In this document: piece by piece, positions 17,125 to 23,903 of the stretch
How positions within the stretch are numbered: the stretch's first letter is position 1
Layout: every line of letters starts with the position of its first letter
Assembly (NCBI GenBank): GCA_900769345.1
Contig: CAAGGJ010000082.1
Span: 1 to 36,163 of the forward strand
Direction: 5' to 3'
DNA: 36,163 nt
From: Bacteroidales bacterium
GTDB lineage: Bacteria; Bacteroidota; Bacteroidia; Bacteroidales; Muribaculaceae
Translations under genes and position numbers: made by a program
Notes under the pieces: generated by a model
Database searches by the model: none
Told to the model about the DNA's origin: nothing
Seen by the model: the letters and a program-made list of their open reading frames with translations, nothing else

Positions 17125-17438
17125 TGTTGTTCGCGTTTTACTGTGATAGTAATCATCCCAGCTCTACGACTATGGCTAACATAGTCTACGTAATAAAGGA
17201 CATCATCGATAACGATATGGTCAAATTCTTTAACATCGTAGTGATGCCGGCAATACACCTTGTAGTTATCATCAACAACAAGCCTATCGCCAAGCACCTT
17301 GCTGACGCCTTGTGGCGGCTTGATTGAACAGCGTATGTCGCCCATGTCGACATAGCTCTCCTTTACTGCACCTGAGCGCTGCACCTCTACGACGCGTTTA
17401 TGCCATCGGCATACATCAGTTAAATCCCCAGCTCTCAT
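17121..17438 (-). CDS. Head-tail joining (head closure) protein, SPP1 gp16-like
   Basis: The 105-residue, beta-rich protein begins MRAGDLTDVCRWHKRVVE and has YVDMGDIRCSIKPPQG and the closing strand MITITVKRE, the pattern of phage head-tail adaptor proteins. It closes the capsid after packaging. Confidence 0.78.
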   Translation of the reverse strand: MRAGDLTDVCRWHKRVVEVQRSGAVKESYVDMGDIRCSIKPPQGVSKVLGDRLVVDDNYKVYCRHHYDVKEFDHIVIDDVLYYVDYVSHSRRAGMITITVKREQQ

Positions 17439-17442
17439 AGGC

Positions 17443-17751
17443 TTAATATTTTCTGATTAGACCTATTAGGCGGTCGTAACCGCCATGCACTTGATTGATA
17501 GTCCCAGTATAGTTGCTTTCGCGGAACGCATATAGGTCGCCAAGCTTGAGCAATGTTGCTTGCTTCGCAATCTTGTTTAGTTCGCCGTTGTCGTCGAGCA
17601 TGTCGGCAATGGTGTTGCAGGACTCCGATAACACTATGTATAGAGCGTTGTCGAGATAGTTGGTGATGAGAGTGTCATCGCCGGTGTAGGATGCTTCCAC
17701 CGCCAGGTGCTGCTTAGCCTCAGCTAATGAGATGTAATCCGTTGCTTTCAT
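17443..17751 (-). CDS. Head-tail connector (gp6/gp15-like)
   Basis: The 102-residue helical protein opens with YISLAEAKQHLAVEASYTGDDTLI, the family signature of HK97 gp6-like connectors that form a ring under the portal. It starts four bases inside the end of the shifted chaperone frame. Confidence 0.82.
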   Translation of the reverse strand: MKATDYISLAEAKQHLAVEASYTGDDTLITNYLDNALYIVLSESCNTIADMLDDNGELNKIAKQATLLKLGDLYAFRESNYTGTINQVHGGYDRLIGLIRKY

Positions 17752-18337
17752 TTCTTTTCTTTTTTCTTTAACTCTTTTAATTTTGCCCGAGCGCGCTCGA
17801 TGTCGCTCTCGGTGGTGGTGTCGTCGCGCCTATCGTATGGGTTAGGCACATCATCCCACTTTAGTTTTGCGCCCATCGCTTGGGCTCCTATAATGGTAGC
17901 AAAACGCGTCTGCTCCCACTCTTCGCGGCGCCTACGAGCCATCCCGCGCATCACTATGTCGTACATCGAGAGGCGCATATCGTATAGTACCCACTGTGGG
18001 TCAGCGCCCATGCCGATAATCGCCTCGAACAACTCGCTTACACTGGTTGGCTGGCTTTTTTTTTATCATCCGCCTCTCCATCAGCAAGCGTGCTGCTGAT
18101 TTTAATTTGTCTGCTTACCTCGCCGACAAGGTACGCCATGTCGTCGGGGTGTTCGTCAAGCCATTCCAACATGTCCTTCAAGCTTATAGTGCCCGGATTG
18201 TTGGCTTCTATTACCGACCATACGAGCAGCAACATGCTTGTCACAGTGCCGTCAAGCGCAAAAGGCTTGCCTGTCACTTGTTCAAATACAATCATCGACG
18301 CTAAATTATAGCGCAATTTCAGTTCTCTAACATTCAT
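17748..18337 (-). CDS. Tail assembly chaperone, frameshifted long form (gpGT-like)
   Basis: At AAA AAA AAA (18056-18064) a -1 slip joins the 99-residue frame, after Lys94, to an open frame that runs on as SQPTSVSE, FEAIIGMGADPQW and so on to 17748. This gives about 196 residues. The second frame has no ATG start of its own; its only candidate is a TTG at 18032, so frameshift expression is the better explanation. The T part is basic and helical (RRRREEWEQTR, ends KELKKKEKK). In other siphophages this pair lies just before the tape measure; here it lies between portal and connector, 8 kb away. Confidence 0.65.
18038..18337 (-). CDS. Tail assembly chaperone, short form (gpG-like)
   Basis: The 99-residue helical protein (KLRYNLASMIVFEQVTGKPF, then GTISLKDMLEWLDEHPDD) resembles the N-terminal part of siphophage tail chaperones. 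Its frame ends shortly after nine A residues (18056-18064). The start overlaps the portal stop. The assignment rests on size, helix content and the slip site. It could instead be a portal-associated protein. Confidence 0.6.
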   Translation of the reverse strand: MNVRELKLRYNLASMIVFEQVTGKPFALDGTVTSMLLLVWSVIEANNPGTISLKDMLEWLDEHPDDMAYLVGEVSRQIKISSTLADGEADDKKKASQPV

Positions 18338-19518
18338 TCCGTCGCGTTTTTATTGTTATTAATTATTTGTTCGATAGGCATCATAGCGCCTTGCATATAG
18401 AGTGCATTGCCACCTTTCATCGGCGGCAGATTGAGCTCTATGCGCGCCTCATTGGGAGTCATTAAACCTAACTGCACCAACTGGCTGTAGTACTGCGCTT
18501 GGCTGGTCTTATCTGCTCTCAACAACTCTCCCGTATTAAATTTGATTGAGTATTTTGAGGCCGCTGCTCCGTAAAATAGTTTCCTATGTAATTCCATCTC
18601 TATGTTAGTTAGCATAGGCTGGAGTGTGTCACTTAAAAACTCCAATTGCAGCGCCTCGACCGTTGAGTAGGACGAGTGCGACAAATCAAATGCCTTTACC
18701 GGAGAGCATCCGAAAAATCGGCAAATATCTTGGACGCTGAACGAGCGAACCTCGAGCAGTTGCCTGTCGGCGGCACTGATGTTGATGGGCGTGTAGCTCT
18801 GCGTCGTTCCTTCGAGTATCATCACGCCTCCGGGGTTGTTAGTCATGCGCTCGCGCCATGCCTTGTAGTTGGCTTCCTTTTGTTCGGGTGTCATACGTGA
18901 CGCAATCGACAATATGCCGCTCGGCATGCCGTCGCCATTGTAGTAGTTTTCAGCTTGTTCTTCCGCGTTGCCGGCAATGTTGAGCGAGCGTCGCGCGTGC
19001 TCAAGCACACTCTCGCCGATTAGACCGTTGTCAGACAAATTAACAAAATGCAGCACCTCTGACGCATCCAGCAATCGGTCTATGCCCGCAACTTGGTAGA
19101 GCAGATAAGGCATGCCTAACTCGTCCTGCCGTTTAATCAACTTTACGTTATCGGGATGGATAAAGCACAACTCGACGCTGCCGCCACTGCGCTTAATGTA
19201 GGCATATCCGTTTCCGCGCAGTAACATAGATCTGCCTATCGCCTGCAAAAACGTGTAGCGCGTCATTCGGCTATCTGGTGCGTTATTGAGCACCGACACA
19301 AGCGGATGATCGGCAGGGGTCAACTTGCGCATGGCCTCGCCATTAACCTCATAAAGGTTGATTGGCAGCATGGCGACGCTCTCGCTAATCACTGCCACAC
19401 ATCGATAGACGGTAGACAGTGACATCGGCTCTGGCGTTGCTTTGACGCCTTCAAATAGTTGCTCTATCTCGAGCGTCCGTTTCTCCACTTTTCGCCTAAA
19501 ATAATCTATTAATCTCAT
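18334..19518 (-). CDS. Phage portal protein (HK97 family)
   Basis: The protein has 394 residues with the standard HK97 portal series: SLSTVYRCVAVISESVAMLP (about 33-52), HPLVSVLNNAPD, a clip segment ending RGNGYAYIKR, and FSVQDICRFFGCSPVKAFDLSHSSYSTVEA. The end is helical (LGLMTPNEARIELNLPP). It forms the dodecameric DNA gate at one capsid vertex. It is separated from the capsid gene by a terminator and overlaps the chaperone gene by four bases. Confidence 0.95.
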   Translation of the reverse strand: MRLIDYFRRKVEKRTLEIEQLFEGVKATPEPMSLSTVYRCVAVISESVAMLPINLYEVNGEAMRKLTPADHPLVSVLNNAPDSRMTRYTFLQAIGRSMLLRGNGYAYIKRSGGSVELCFIHPDNVKLIKRQDELGMPYLLYQVAGIDRLLDASEVLHFVNLSDNGLIGESVLEHARRSLNIAGNAEEQAENYYNGDGMPSGILSIASRMTPEQKEANYKAWRERMTNNPGGVMILEGTTQSYTPINISAADRQLLEVRSFSVQDICRFFGCSPVKAFDLSHSSYSTVEALQLEFLSDTLQPMLTNIEMELHRKLFYGAAASKYSIKFNTGELLRADKTSQAQYYSQLVQLGLMTPNEARIELNLPPMKGGNALYMQGAMMPIEQIINNNKNATE

Positions 19519-19530
19519 ATCTTAATTGAA

Positions 19531-19560
19531 AGGGGGCAAGGGCAAATGCTCTTACCCCCC
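19531..19560 (-). terminator. Terminator between capsid and portal genes
   Basis: On the minus strand GGGGGTAAGAGC pairs with GCCCTTGCCCCC (with mismatches) around ATTT and is followed by TTTCAATT. It would give more capsid than portal mRNA. Confidence 0.6.
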
Positions 19561-19587
19561 ATGGGTTATTATTATGATAAATGAAGA

Positions 19588-20703
19588 CTATTTAAACATG
19601 CCCACAGCAATTGCGTCAGTGTTGCGCACGACCACATCAACATATGCCTCGAGGTGCAGGCGTGTCACGCCTTTAGTTGCTTGGGTGTAAGGGTCAACCT
19701 TAACGGTAATGTTGCCCCACTGACCGATGAACATTTCCGAGAAATCGCCAAATGCTACGCCGTAGGTCTGTGTGCCGCTCTCATCCTTGGTGTATATGCC
19801 TGTGGTGCGGAGCGCCTTGTAGCCATTGACCATGTCGCCGTCAGCTATCATCCCCAACCCGGTATTTGTTGCCTTTGGAGTAGTCTTGCACAGGCCAAAG
19901 GCTTTCGGGTGCATGATGTAACAAGCGCCTTCGCCGAGGCTGTTGGCAGCAACTACATCGGTTTCGAGACCTACAATGCCGGCAAATGATAGTTCTTCTG
20001 CTGCTCCCGCATTTTCGAAGACGCCTGCCGGCTTCTTGGTGCTGGCAGTGCTATTGCCAAGCGCTGCTGCTTGGATTGCCGCACTAACTGCCTTGACGAT
20101 ATCGCGTTGAATAATGGCGTTTATATCTTGGCTTGTCTGTTCAAGCAGTTTATTGCTTATATCTACGTAGGTAGCAAGTCGCTTCGGCGTCATGCTTACA
20201 TACGACATAGTCGGAGTGCCTTCAGTGGCAGCCTCATTCTCGTCGCCCCAATAGGCAGTTGCTGCGCCCATCTTAGGCAACTTGAGGTCGCCCTTAAGGC
20301 CGGTCAGCATTGTAGCGCCTGCCTGTGCCAACACGAGGTTGTCGCGGATAGCATCCATGATTGTGTACACATCGGTCTCAATTGCTCCCGAACCGGTAAC
20401 GGCGCTCAGAATAGCTCGTTGCTCGCCCAACTCGAAGCTCATCGAGCGGTTGTTGCGAGCCTCTACGATAGCTTTGACGTAGTCGTATGCGCTGCGCTTG
20501 TTGCTGCGTGGCATCTCGTTGAGCTCGGCCATCAGGTCGCTAATCTCGTCAGCGAGTTTAGCTCGCTTCACGATGTTCTCTTGCACCTCTGCCAACTCGT
20601 CGTCAGTGATAGCTCTCTTCTCGGCTTCCACTGCTGCATAGATGGCGTTGTTGCGTTCCTGGAGCGCCTTGCGCTCCTCTTTTAATTGCTGTAAATTCTT
20701 CAT
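19588..20703 (-). CDS. HK97-fold major capsid protein
   Basis: The protein has 371 residues from the ATG at 20703; a TTG nine bases earlier is the alternative. The N-terminal 95 residues are a charged coiled-coil delta domain (NLQQLKEERKALQERNNAIY) that is normally removed by the protease. The mature part has the capsid pattern: LPKMGAATAYWGDENEAATEGTP, FAGIVGLETDVVAANSLG, MHPKAFGLCKTTP, and AFGDFSEMFIGQWGNITVKVDPYTQATKGVTRLHLEAYVDVVVRNTDAIAVG. It has its own late-promoter element and flanking terminators, fitting high-level expression. Confidence 0.95.
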   Translation of the reverse strand: MKNLQQLKEERKALQERNNAIYAAVEAEKRAITDDELAEVQENIVKRAKLADEISDLMAELNEMPRSNKRSAYDYVKAIVEARNNRSMSFELGEQRAILSAVTGSGAIETDVYTIMDAIRDNLVLAQAGATMLTGLKGDLKLPKMGAATAYWGDENEAATEGTPTMSYVSMTPKRLATYVDISNKLLEQTSQDINAIIQRDIVKAVSAAIQAAALGNSTASTKKPAGVFENAGAAEELSFAGIVGLETDVVAANSLGEGACYIMHPKAFGLCKTTPKATNTGLGMIADGDMVNGYKALRTTGIYTKDESGTQTYGVAFGDFSEMFIGQWGNITVKVDPYTQATKGVTRLHLEAYVDVVVRNTDAIAVGMFK

Positions 20704-20725
20704 ATTTGACAAAAATTATTTCCTT

Positions 20726-20751
20726 TATATAGTAGAATTTAGGTGTATACA
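20726..20751 (-). promoter_or_regulatory. Putative late promoter before the capsid gene
   Basis: On the minus strand TGTATAC (20745-20751), 10 bases, then TACTATATA (20726-20734) followed by AAGGA. The capsid ATG comes 22 bases after the element. Confidence 0.65.
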
Positions 20752-20755
20752 GATA

Positions 20756-20783
20756 AAGGAGCGAGCCTAATGACCCGCTCCTT
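20756..20783 (-). terminator. Terminator upstream of the capsid promoter
   Basis: AAGGAGCG pairs with CGCTCCTT around a 12-base loop and is followed by TATCT on the minus strand. It closes the small gene at 20803-21147. Confidence 0.65.
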
Positions 20784-20802
20784 AAGTATTCAACATGCTG
20801 CT

Positions 20803-21147
20803 TTATGATGCCGGATAGGTAGCATTAATTGTGATAGGAGTTGATAAGCTCACTCCATAGGCTCTATTGCAGCACTTGACATTGGTAACTCCCACTATGG
20901 TGGTTTGGGGTGTGATACTTATCCTAGGAAGAGCATTGGCTGCGCCTATAAAAGCCACCTCAAACTCCTCGCTAAACTGCTTAACCACACTCTTGTTGCA
21001 CCCTTTGGGAATAACACACACAAGAATAAATCGTGCGTCTGCGGCTACCCTATTGCGCCCAAATCGCAATTCTTGAGGAGTAACACGGCACTCATCACAT
21101 ACAATTTGCACCGCCTTATCGAAAATTTGTTCTTGCTTTTTAAACAT
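20803..21147 (-). CDS. DnaA domain IV-like DNA-binding protein
   Basis: In this 114-residue protein, residues 8-44 (IFDKAVQIVCDECRVTPQEL, then RFGRNRVAADARFILV) read like the helix-turn-helix of DnaA domain IV (a GV-x-x-x-EL turn, then R-x-R-x-x-x-x-AR). The rest is less alike and I see no ATPase domain. Phages sometimes carry such isolated DnaA-like helices to bind origin or regulatory sites. It is a single-gene unit with terminators on both sides, between the lysis cassette and capsid, so it may regulate instead of replicate. Confidence 0.55.
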   Translation of the reverse strand: MFKKQEQIFDKAVQIVCDECRVTPQELRFGRNRVAADARFILVCVIPKGCNKSVVKQFSEEFEVAFIGAANALPRISITPQTTIVGVTNVKCCNRAYGVSLSTPITINATYPAS

Positions 21148-21151
21148 AAAA

Positions 21152-21182
21152 GACCCACACTTTGTTAAACAAAATGAGGGTC
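21152..21182 (-). terminator. Terminator upstream of the DnaA-like gene
   Basis: On the minus strand GACCC..TTTGTT pairs with AACAAA..GGGTC (two internal mismatches) and is followed by TTTTAT, directly before the ATG at 21147. This may be read-through control for that gene. Confidence 0.6.
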
Positions 21183-21225
21183 AATCACAAATAACATAAA
21201 ACCAAATAACTAATTCTTGACTCTT

Positions 21226-21255
21226 AAAAAGCTCCCTGCTCTCCCGAGTGGGGAG
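21226..21255 (-). terminator. Possible terminator after the lysis cassette
   Basis: CTCCC at the upstream end can pair with GGGAG next to CTTTTT, or with a nearer GGGAG. It follows the stop codon of the spanin-like gene closely. Confidence 0.4.
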
Positions 21256-21260
21256 TGTCG

Positions 21261-21737
21261 TTAGAAACCAACAAATCTATAAGATAACCCAAGCCCAAGG
21301 TAGGGCTGCATCCCTCTCGGAGTGATGCCGTACCCGACTTGGATACCTAAATACAATCTTTTACTACCTTTACTATTATTATTAACCAATTTATGAAAAG
21401 AAACCTCTGTATGAGTTATGCTTATACTATCTAATCTCGGTCGGTAGCCACTAACCCAAGCGGTGTAATTACTATCGGAATATACCTTTTGTTCGATAGG
21501 CACTTGCACGAATACGGAGTCTTTTATCGTATCGCAAATAGTGTCCTTCGTTACGATGGGTAATTGGACTACCTCATATCTTACTATCGTGCTTTCACGC
21601 ACGATAGGGCGGTCTACCTTGACAACCTTAAAAATTGTGTCGGTCACAACCTCGGTGTTATCAGCACATCTCCGCCATAACAAAGATAGCAAAAAAGCGC
21701 CAATTATAAGACCTATTATGTATAATAAATTCTTCAT
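21261..21737 (-). CDS. Spanin-like membrane-anchored lysis protein
   Basis: The ATG at 21737 (158 residues) overlaps the upstream stop as TAATG and is preferred over a GTG at 21755. It has an N-terminal membrane segment (NLLYIIGLIIGAFLLSLLW), then a periplasmic part with paired strands (VVTDTIFKVVKVDRPIVRESTIVRYEVV). It ends in a glycine- and tyrosine-rich part that looks like a small outer-membrane-type hairpin (LYLGIQVGYGITPRGMQPYLGLGLSYRF). Place and layout suggest an inner-membrane spanin or a unimolecular spanin-like protein that breaks the outer membrane after endolysin action. Confidence 0.6.
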   Translation of the reverse strand: MKNLLYIIGLIIGAFLLSLLWRRCADNTEVVTDTIFKVVKVDRPIVRESTIVRYEVVQLPIVTKDTICDTIKDSVFVQVPIEQKVYSDSNYTAWVSGYRPRLDSISITHTEVSFHKLVNNNSKGSKRLYLGIQVGYGITPRGMQPYLGLGLSYRFVGF

Positions 21738-21877
21738 TACCACATATTTATCCACCTATCAAGCAGCGACTCCTTGCCGAATAGCGCACGCACCTTGTCG
21801 AAGCAACACACGATGCCGATGATTACCACATAGGCGGCTATCATCAAGCCTATCATTATGTTATCAATCATCCTCAT
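21737..21877 (-). CDS. Small membrane protein in lysis cassette, 46 residues
   Basis: The ATG overlaps the endolysin stop as ATGA and its own stop overlaps the next ATG as TAATG, so all three are translationally linked. It has one membrane segment (MIGLMIAAYVVIIGIVCC) followed by a charged tail (FDKVRALFGKESLLDRW). It may be a second holin, an antiholin or a pinholin-like helper. No family is recognised. Confidence 0.65.
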   Translation of the reverse strand: MRMIDNIMIGLMIAAYVVIIGIVCCFDKVRALFGKESLLDRWINMW

Positions 21878-22317
21878 AGGTAAGTATATCTGTTGTTTTT
21901 ATACTCCATCAGTTGACCTCGTTTTCTTCCGTCTTTAGTTTTGAGTCCGATATGAACCCATTCGCTCTTGCCATTGTCCTCCAATATCACTTGGTCATAC
22001 AAGTGTCGACGGCTGCCGAAATAGTTTTTGCAAAACTCCTTAAACTTGCTAATCTCGCCATTAATCGGCACGATGTCCGCGGCGCATCCGTAGAGGTGTG
22101 CCGATGTGCTTGAGCCACCCACCGCTCTATTAAGCACGCCGCATCGGTAGCCGCTTGTTACCCTTATAGGACTTTTCCAAGCCTCACGAAGCGGGTCTAA
22201 TAGGGTTTCTATGAGAGCCACCAAGTTGGCACGCACCGCAGTTGTTGGCGAATTGTCGATGCCTTTCGCCTTGGCGGTGTCGGAGGTTATTAACTCGTTT
22301 ATTGTGAAATATGTCAT
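21874..22317 (-). CDS. Endolysin, peptidase M15A (D-Ala-D-Ala carboxypeptidase-like)
   Basis: The protein has 147 residues from the ATG at 22317; a TTG further up is less likely. It shows the M15A series: FTINELITSDTAKAKGIDN, RVTSGYR, the zinc ligands His74 and Asp81 in SAHLYGCAADI, and His122 in WVHIGL. The final GQLMEYKNNRYTYL is usual for Bacteroidales phage versions. It should cut peptidoglycan peptide links at lysis, after release by the holin. There is no signal peptide. Confidence 0.92.
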   Translation of the reverse strand: MTYFTINELITSDTAKAKGIDNSPTTAVRANLVALIETLLDPLREAWKSPIRVTSGYRCGVLNRAVGGSSTSAHLYGCAADIVPINGEISKFKEFCKNYFGSRRHLYDQVILEDNGKSEWVHIGLKTKDGRKRGQLMEYKNNRYTYL

Positions 22318-22399
22318 TGCTTTAATCAATTATAAGTGTTATATTTGTAAAGGTGTTTGGAGTCGGCATTTTGTCGGCTCTTTTATTTTTGGGTACACA

Positions 22400-22441
22400 T
22401 TACTTACATCCACCCTTGCCTTTCTTTTTTGTCTTTGCCAT
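22400..22441 (-). CDS. Possible 13-residue basic peptide
   Basis: ATG to stop reads MAKTKKKGKGGCK, between the 73-residue gene and the endolysin. The spacing and basic content are suggestive only. The rest of the gap (22318-22399) shows no gene. Confidence 0.25.
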   Translation of the reverse strand: MAKTKKKGKGGCK

Positions 22442-22459
22442 AGTTTTTAATTTTAATTG

Positions 22460-22681
22460 TTAATAACTAAATACTTTGCCCTCGCTCCACGGGTCTACGA
22501 AAAATCCATGCTTGTCCGTGCAATGCTCGTAAATGGCTTGCTTCTTTTCCTCACTCAAGCCTTGCCAAACCTCGGTGCTTTCGGGATAGTCCACCTTTCG
22601 TTTAAGCACCTTGCTTGCAATGTGACTCTTTCGCTCGGTTGTGAGGCTGCTCCACCACGCATCAAGTTCAGTTATTTCCAT
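22460..22681 (-). CDS. Hypothetical 73-residue protein in lysis cassette
   Basis: This is a small helical protein with many charged and tryptophan residues (LDAWWSSLTTERKSHIASKV, then WQGLSEEKKQAIYEH). It overlaps the holin gene end by 14 bases. No family is recognised; its position suggests a lysis or late regulatory role. Confidence 0.6.
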   Translation of the reverse strand: MEITELDAWWSSLTTERKSHIASKVLKRKVDYPESTEVWQGLSEEKKQAIYEHCTDKHGFFVDPWSEGKVFSY

Positions 22682-23117
22682 CGGCTTGCTTCTTAATTAA
22701 TTCGGCTATCATCTTGGCAATGTCATCTTTGTTTTCGAGAATGATGCTCATTGTGCGTTCTTGTTTGCGCAACTCCGCCTTTTTCCAAGCCTTTTCACGA
22801 ACTGAAATAAATTCACAGAATATACAATACGATGCCCACAAGAGGCTAAACGCAGGAGCAGGACTGATAACCGAGGACAACAAATCTATGCAAACAAGCA
22901 CCATAAACGGACTGAAATACTTGCGAGCCTTTTCGCAGGTCTTTTTAAGTCCTGTGGATGTTGTAGCCTCCCCAAGCTGCTTGGCTTTGTAGACACCGAA
23001 CACCAAGTCCACAATCATTGCCACAATCATCATTGCAGATGCCAAGGTGATGAGCAAGATATGAGCCATAAGGTGTTGGTTCACAAAATCATAAGTCATT
23101 GAAATCAAATGCTCCAT
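22668..23117 (-). CDS. Phage holin family protein
   Basis: The protein has 149 residues. Hydrophobic segments lie at about 18-41 (MAHILLITLASAMMIVAMIV) and 70-95 (SPFMVLVCIDLLSSVI, then PAFSLLWASYCIFC). The motif VDLVFGVYKAKQLGEATTS, typical of the Bacteroidales holin_4-like family, sits between them. The cytoplasmic tail is charged. It should form membrane lesions to release the M15A endolysin. The start overlaps the preceding small gene as TAATG. Confidence 0.8.
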   Translation of the reverse strand: MEHLISMTYDFVNQHLMAHILLITLASAMMIVAMIVDLVFGVYKAKQLGEATTSTGLKKTCEKARKYFSPFMVLVCIDLLSSVISPAPAFSLLWASYCIFCEFISVREKAWKKAELRKQERTMSIILENKDDIAKMIAELIKKQADGNN

Positions 23118-23233
23118 TATTCAAAAATCAATGACCAAATGCACAACAAAAATACTCCAATTAAAGCCACAGCACAAGCACCCATCGCATAAGGAAGTGC
23201 TTTGTAAACAATTTTCTTAATTTTTTCTAACAT
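23117..23233 (-). CDS. Small membrane protein, 38 residues, before the holin
   Basis: It begins MLEKIKKIVYKALPYAMGAC, a short amphipathic start, then one membrane segment (ACAVALIGVFLLCIWSLIF). The start codon lies inside the end of the previous gene and its stop overlaps the holin ATG (TAATG). It may tune holin timing. It resembles the very short membrane proteins often found next to Bacteroidales phage lysins. Confidence 0.65.
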   Translation of the reverse strand: MLEKIKKIVYKALPYAMGACAVALIGVFLLCIWSLIFE

Positions 23234-23535
23234 ACTAATATTAATTTTATAATTCCACAAATCAAACTTGAACCGATAATAGCACCGACAATGTCGGCAG
23301 CAATATCATCCCAATCCCACGAATTGCCCTCGGCACATTCGTCACCATACTCCTTGCCAACACCCATTGCCAAGGCACAAGCAACCCCAGAGAACCACAC
23401 TGGGGCAAGCAAATGGGGCATTAGTTCTTCGCAATGGCACACAATCAGTGATGACCACACCAGTATTGCGATGCCGCTTGACATCACAATAGCACAGAGT
23501 GTGCAGCATATAAGGTGCTTAACATTGTCACTCAT
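23227..23535 (-). CDS. Membrane protein, 102 residues (YfiM/DUF2279-like)
   Basis: Three hydrophobic segments are visible (CCTLCAIVMSSGIAILVW, LAPVWFSGVACALAMGV, ADIVGAIIGSSLICGIIKL). The stretch GKEYGDECAEGNSWDWDDIAADIVGAIIG has the GKE-Y-D and D-I-A-AD-x-G pattern of YfiM-like small membrane proteins, often seen in phage lysis regions. It lies in the lysis cassette. Confidence 0.6.
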   Translation of the reverse strand: MSDNVKHLICCTLCAIVMSSGIAILVWSSLIVCHCEELMPHLLAPVWFSGVACALAMGVGKEYGDECAEGNSWDWDDIAADIVGAIIGSSLICGIIKLILVC

Positions 23536-23900
23536 CTTATGCCTGCCTCCCTGCAGTCTGCATCTATCTGCGCCTTGAGTGCATTTCGCTCTTGAAGGAA
23601 TGCCTTATAATTGGCTACCTTAGCCTCTTTGGTGACATCATCATAGATGCCAAGTTGCGCTGCGTTAAACTCATTGAGCATCTTGTTCTCAATATCAATG
23701 CCCCATGTATCGGAAATGACCGCTTGCACAATTTTGTTAGACGTTAACGGAGCATATACAACCACCTGTTCACAAGCCCATTGCTTGCGCGACTCGTTGA
23801 TGTCTTCCATTATTTCTTCTCGTATATTCCAGCGGTAATACCAACCGCCGTTGCCAACCGCCTCTATGACCGCAGGCTTCTGATCGTAAAATGTTTTCAT
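23532..23900 (-). CDS. Hypothetical protein, 122 residues
   Basis: I recognise this as the sort of small protein often found after tail-fibre genes in Bacteroidales phages, but it has no named family. The N-terminal half has WYYRWNIREEI and VVVYAPLTSNKIVQAVISDTW. The C-terminal half is a charged helix ending in KALKAQIDADCREAGIR-like sequence. It overlaps the next gene by four bases. Confidence 0.6.
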   Translation of the reverse strand: MKTFYDQKPAVIEAVGNGGWYYRWNIREEIMEDINESRKQWACEQVVVYAPLTSNKIVQAVISDTWGIDIENKMLNEFNAAQLGIYDDVTKEAKVANYKAFLQERNALKAQIDADCREAGIR

Positions 23901-23903
23901 ACA

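Noticed and set aside
17748..18032. Independent gene with TTG start
   Set aside because: The frame is continuous with the upstream gene through a -1 slip at A9; a separate TTG start is the weaker explanation.
20071..20685. Plus-strand frame of 204 codons opposite the capsid gene
   Set aside because: Antisense shadow, rich in His, Cys and Leu in an implausible pattern.
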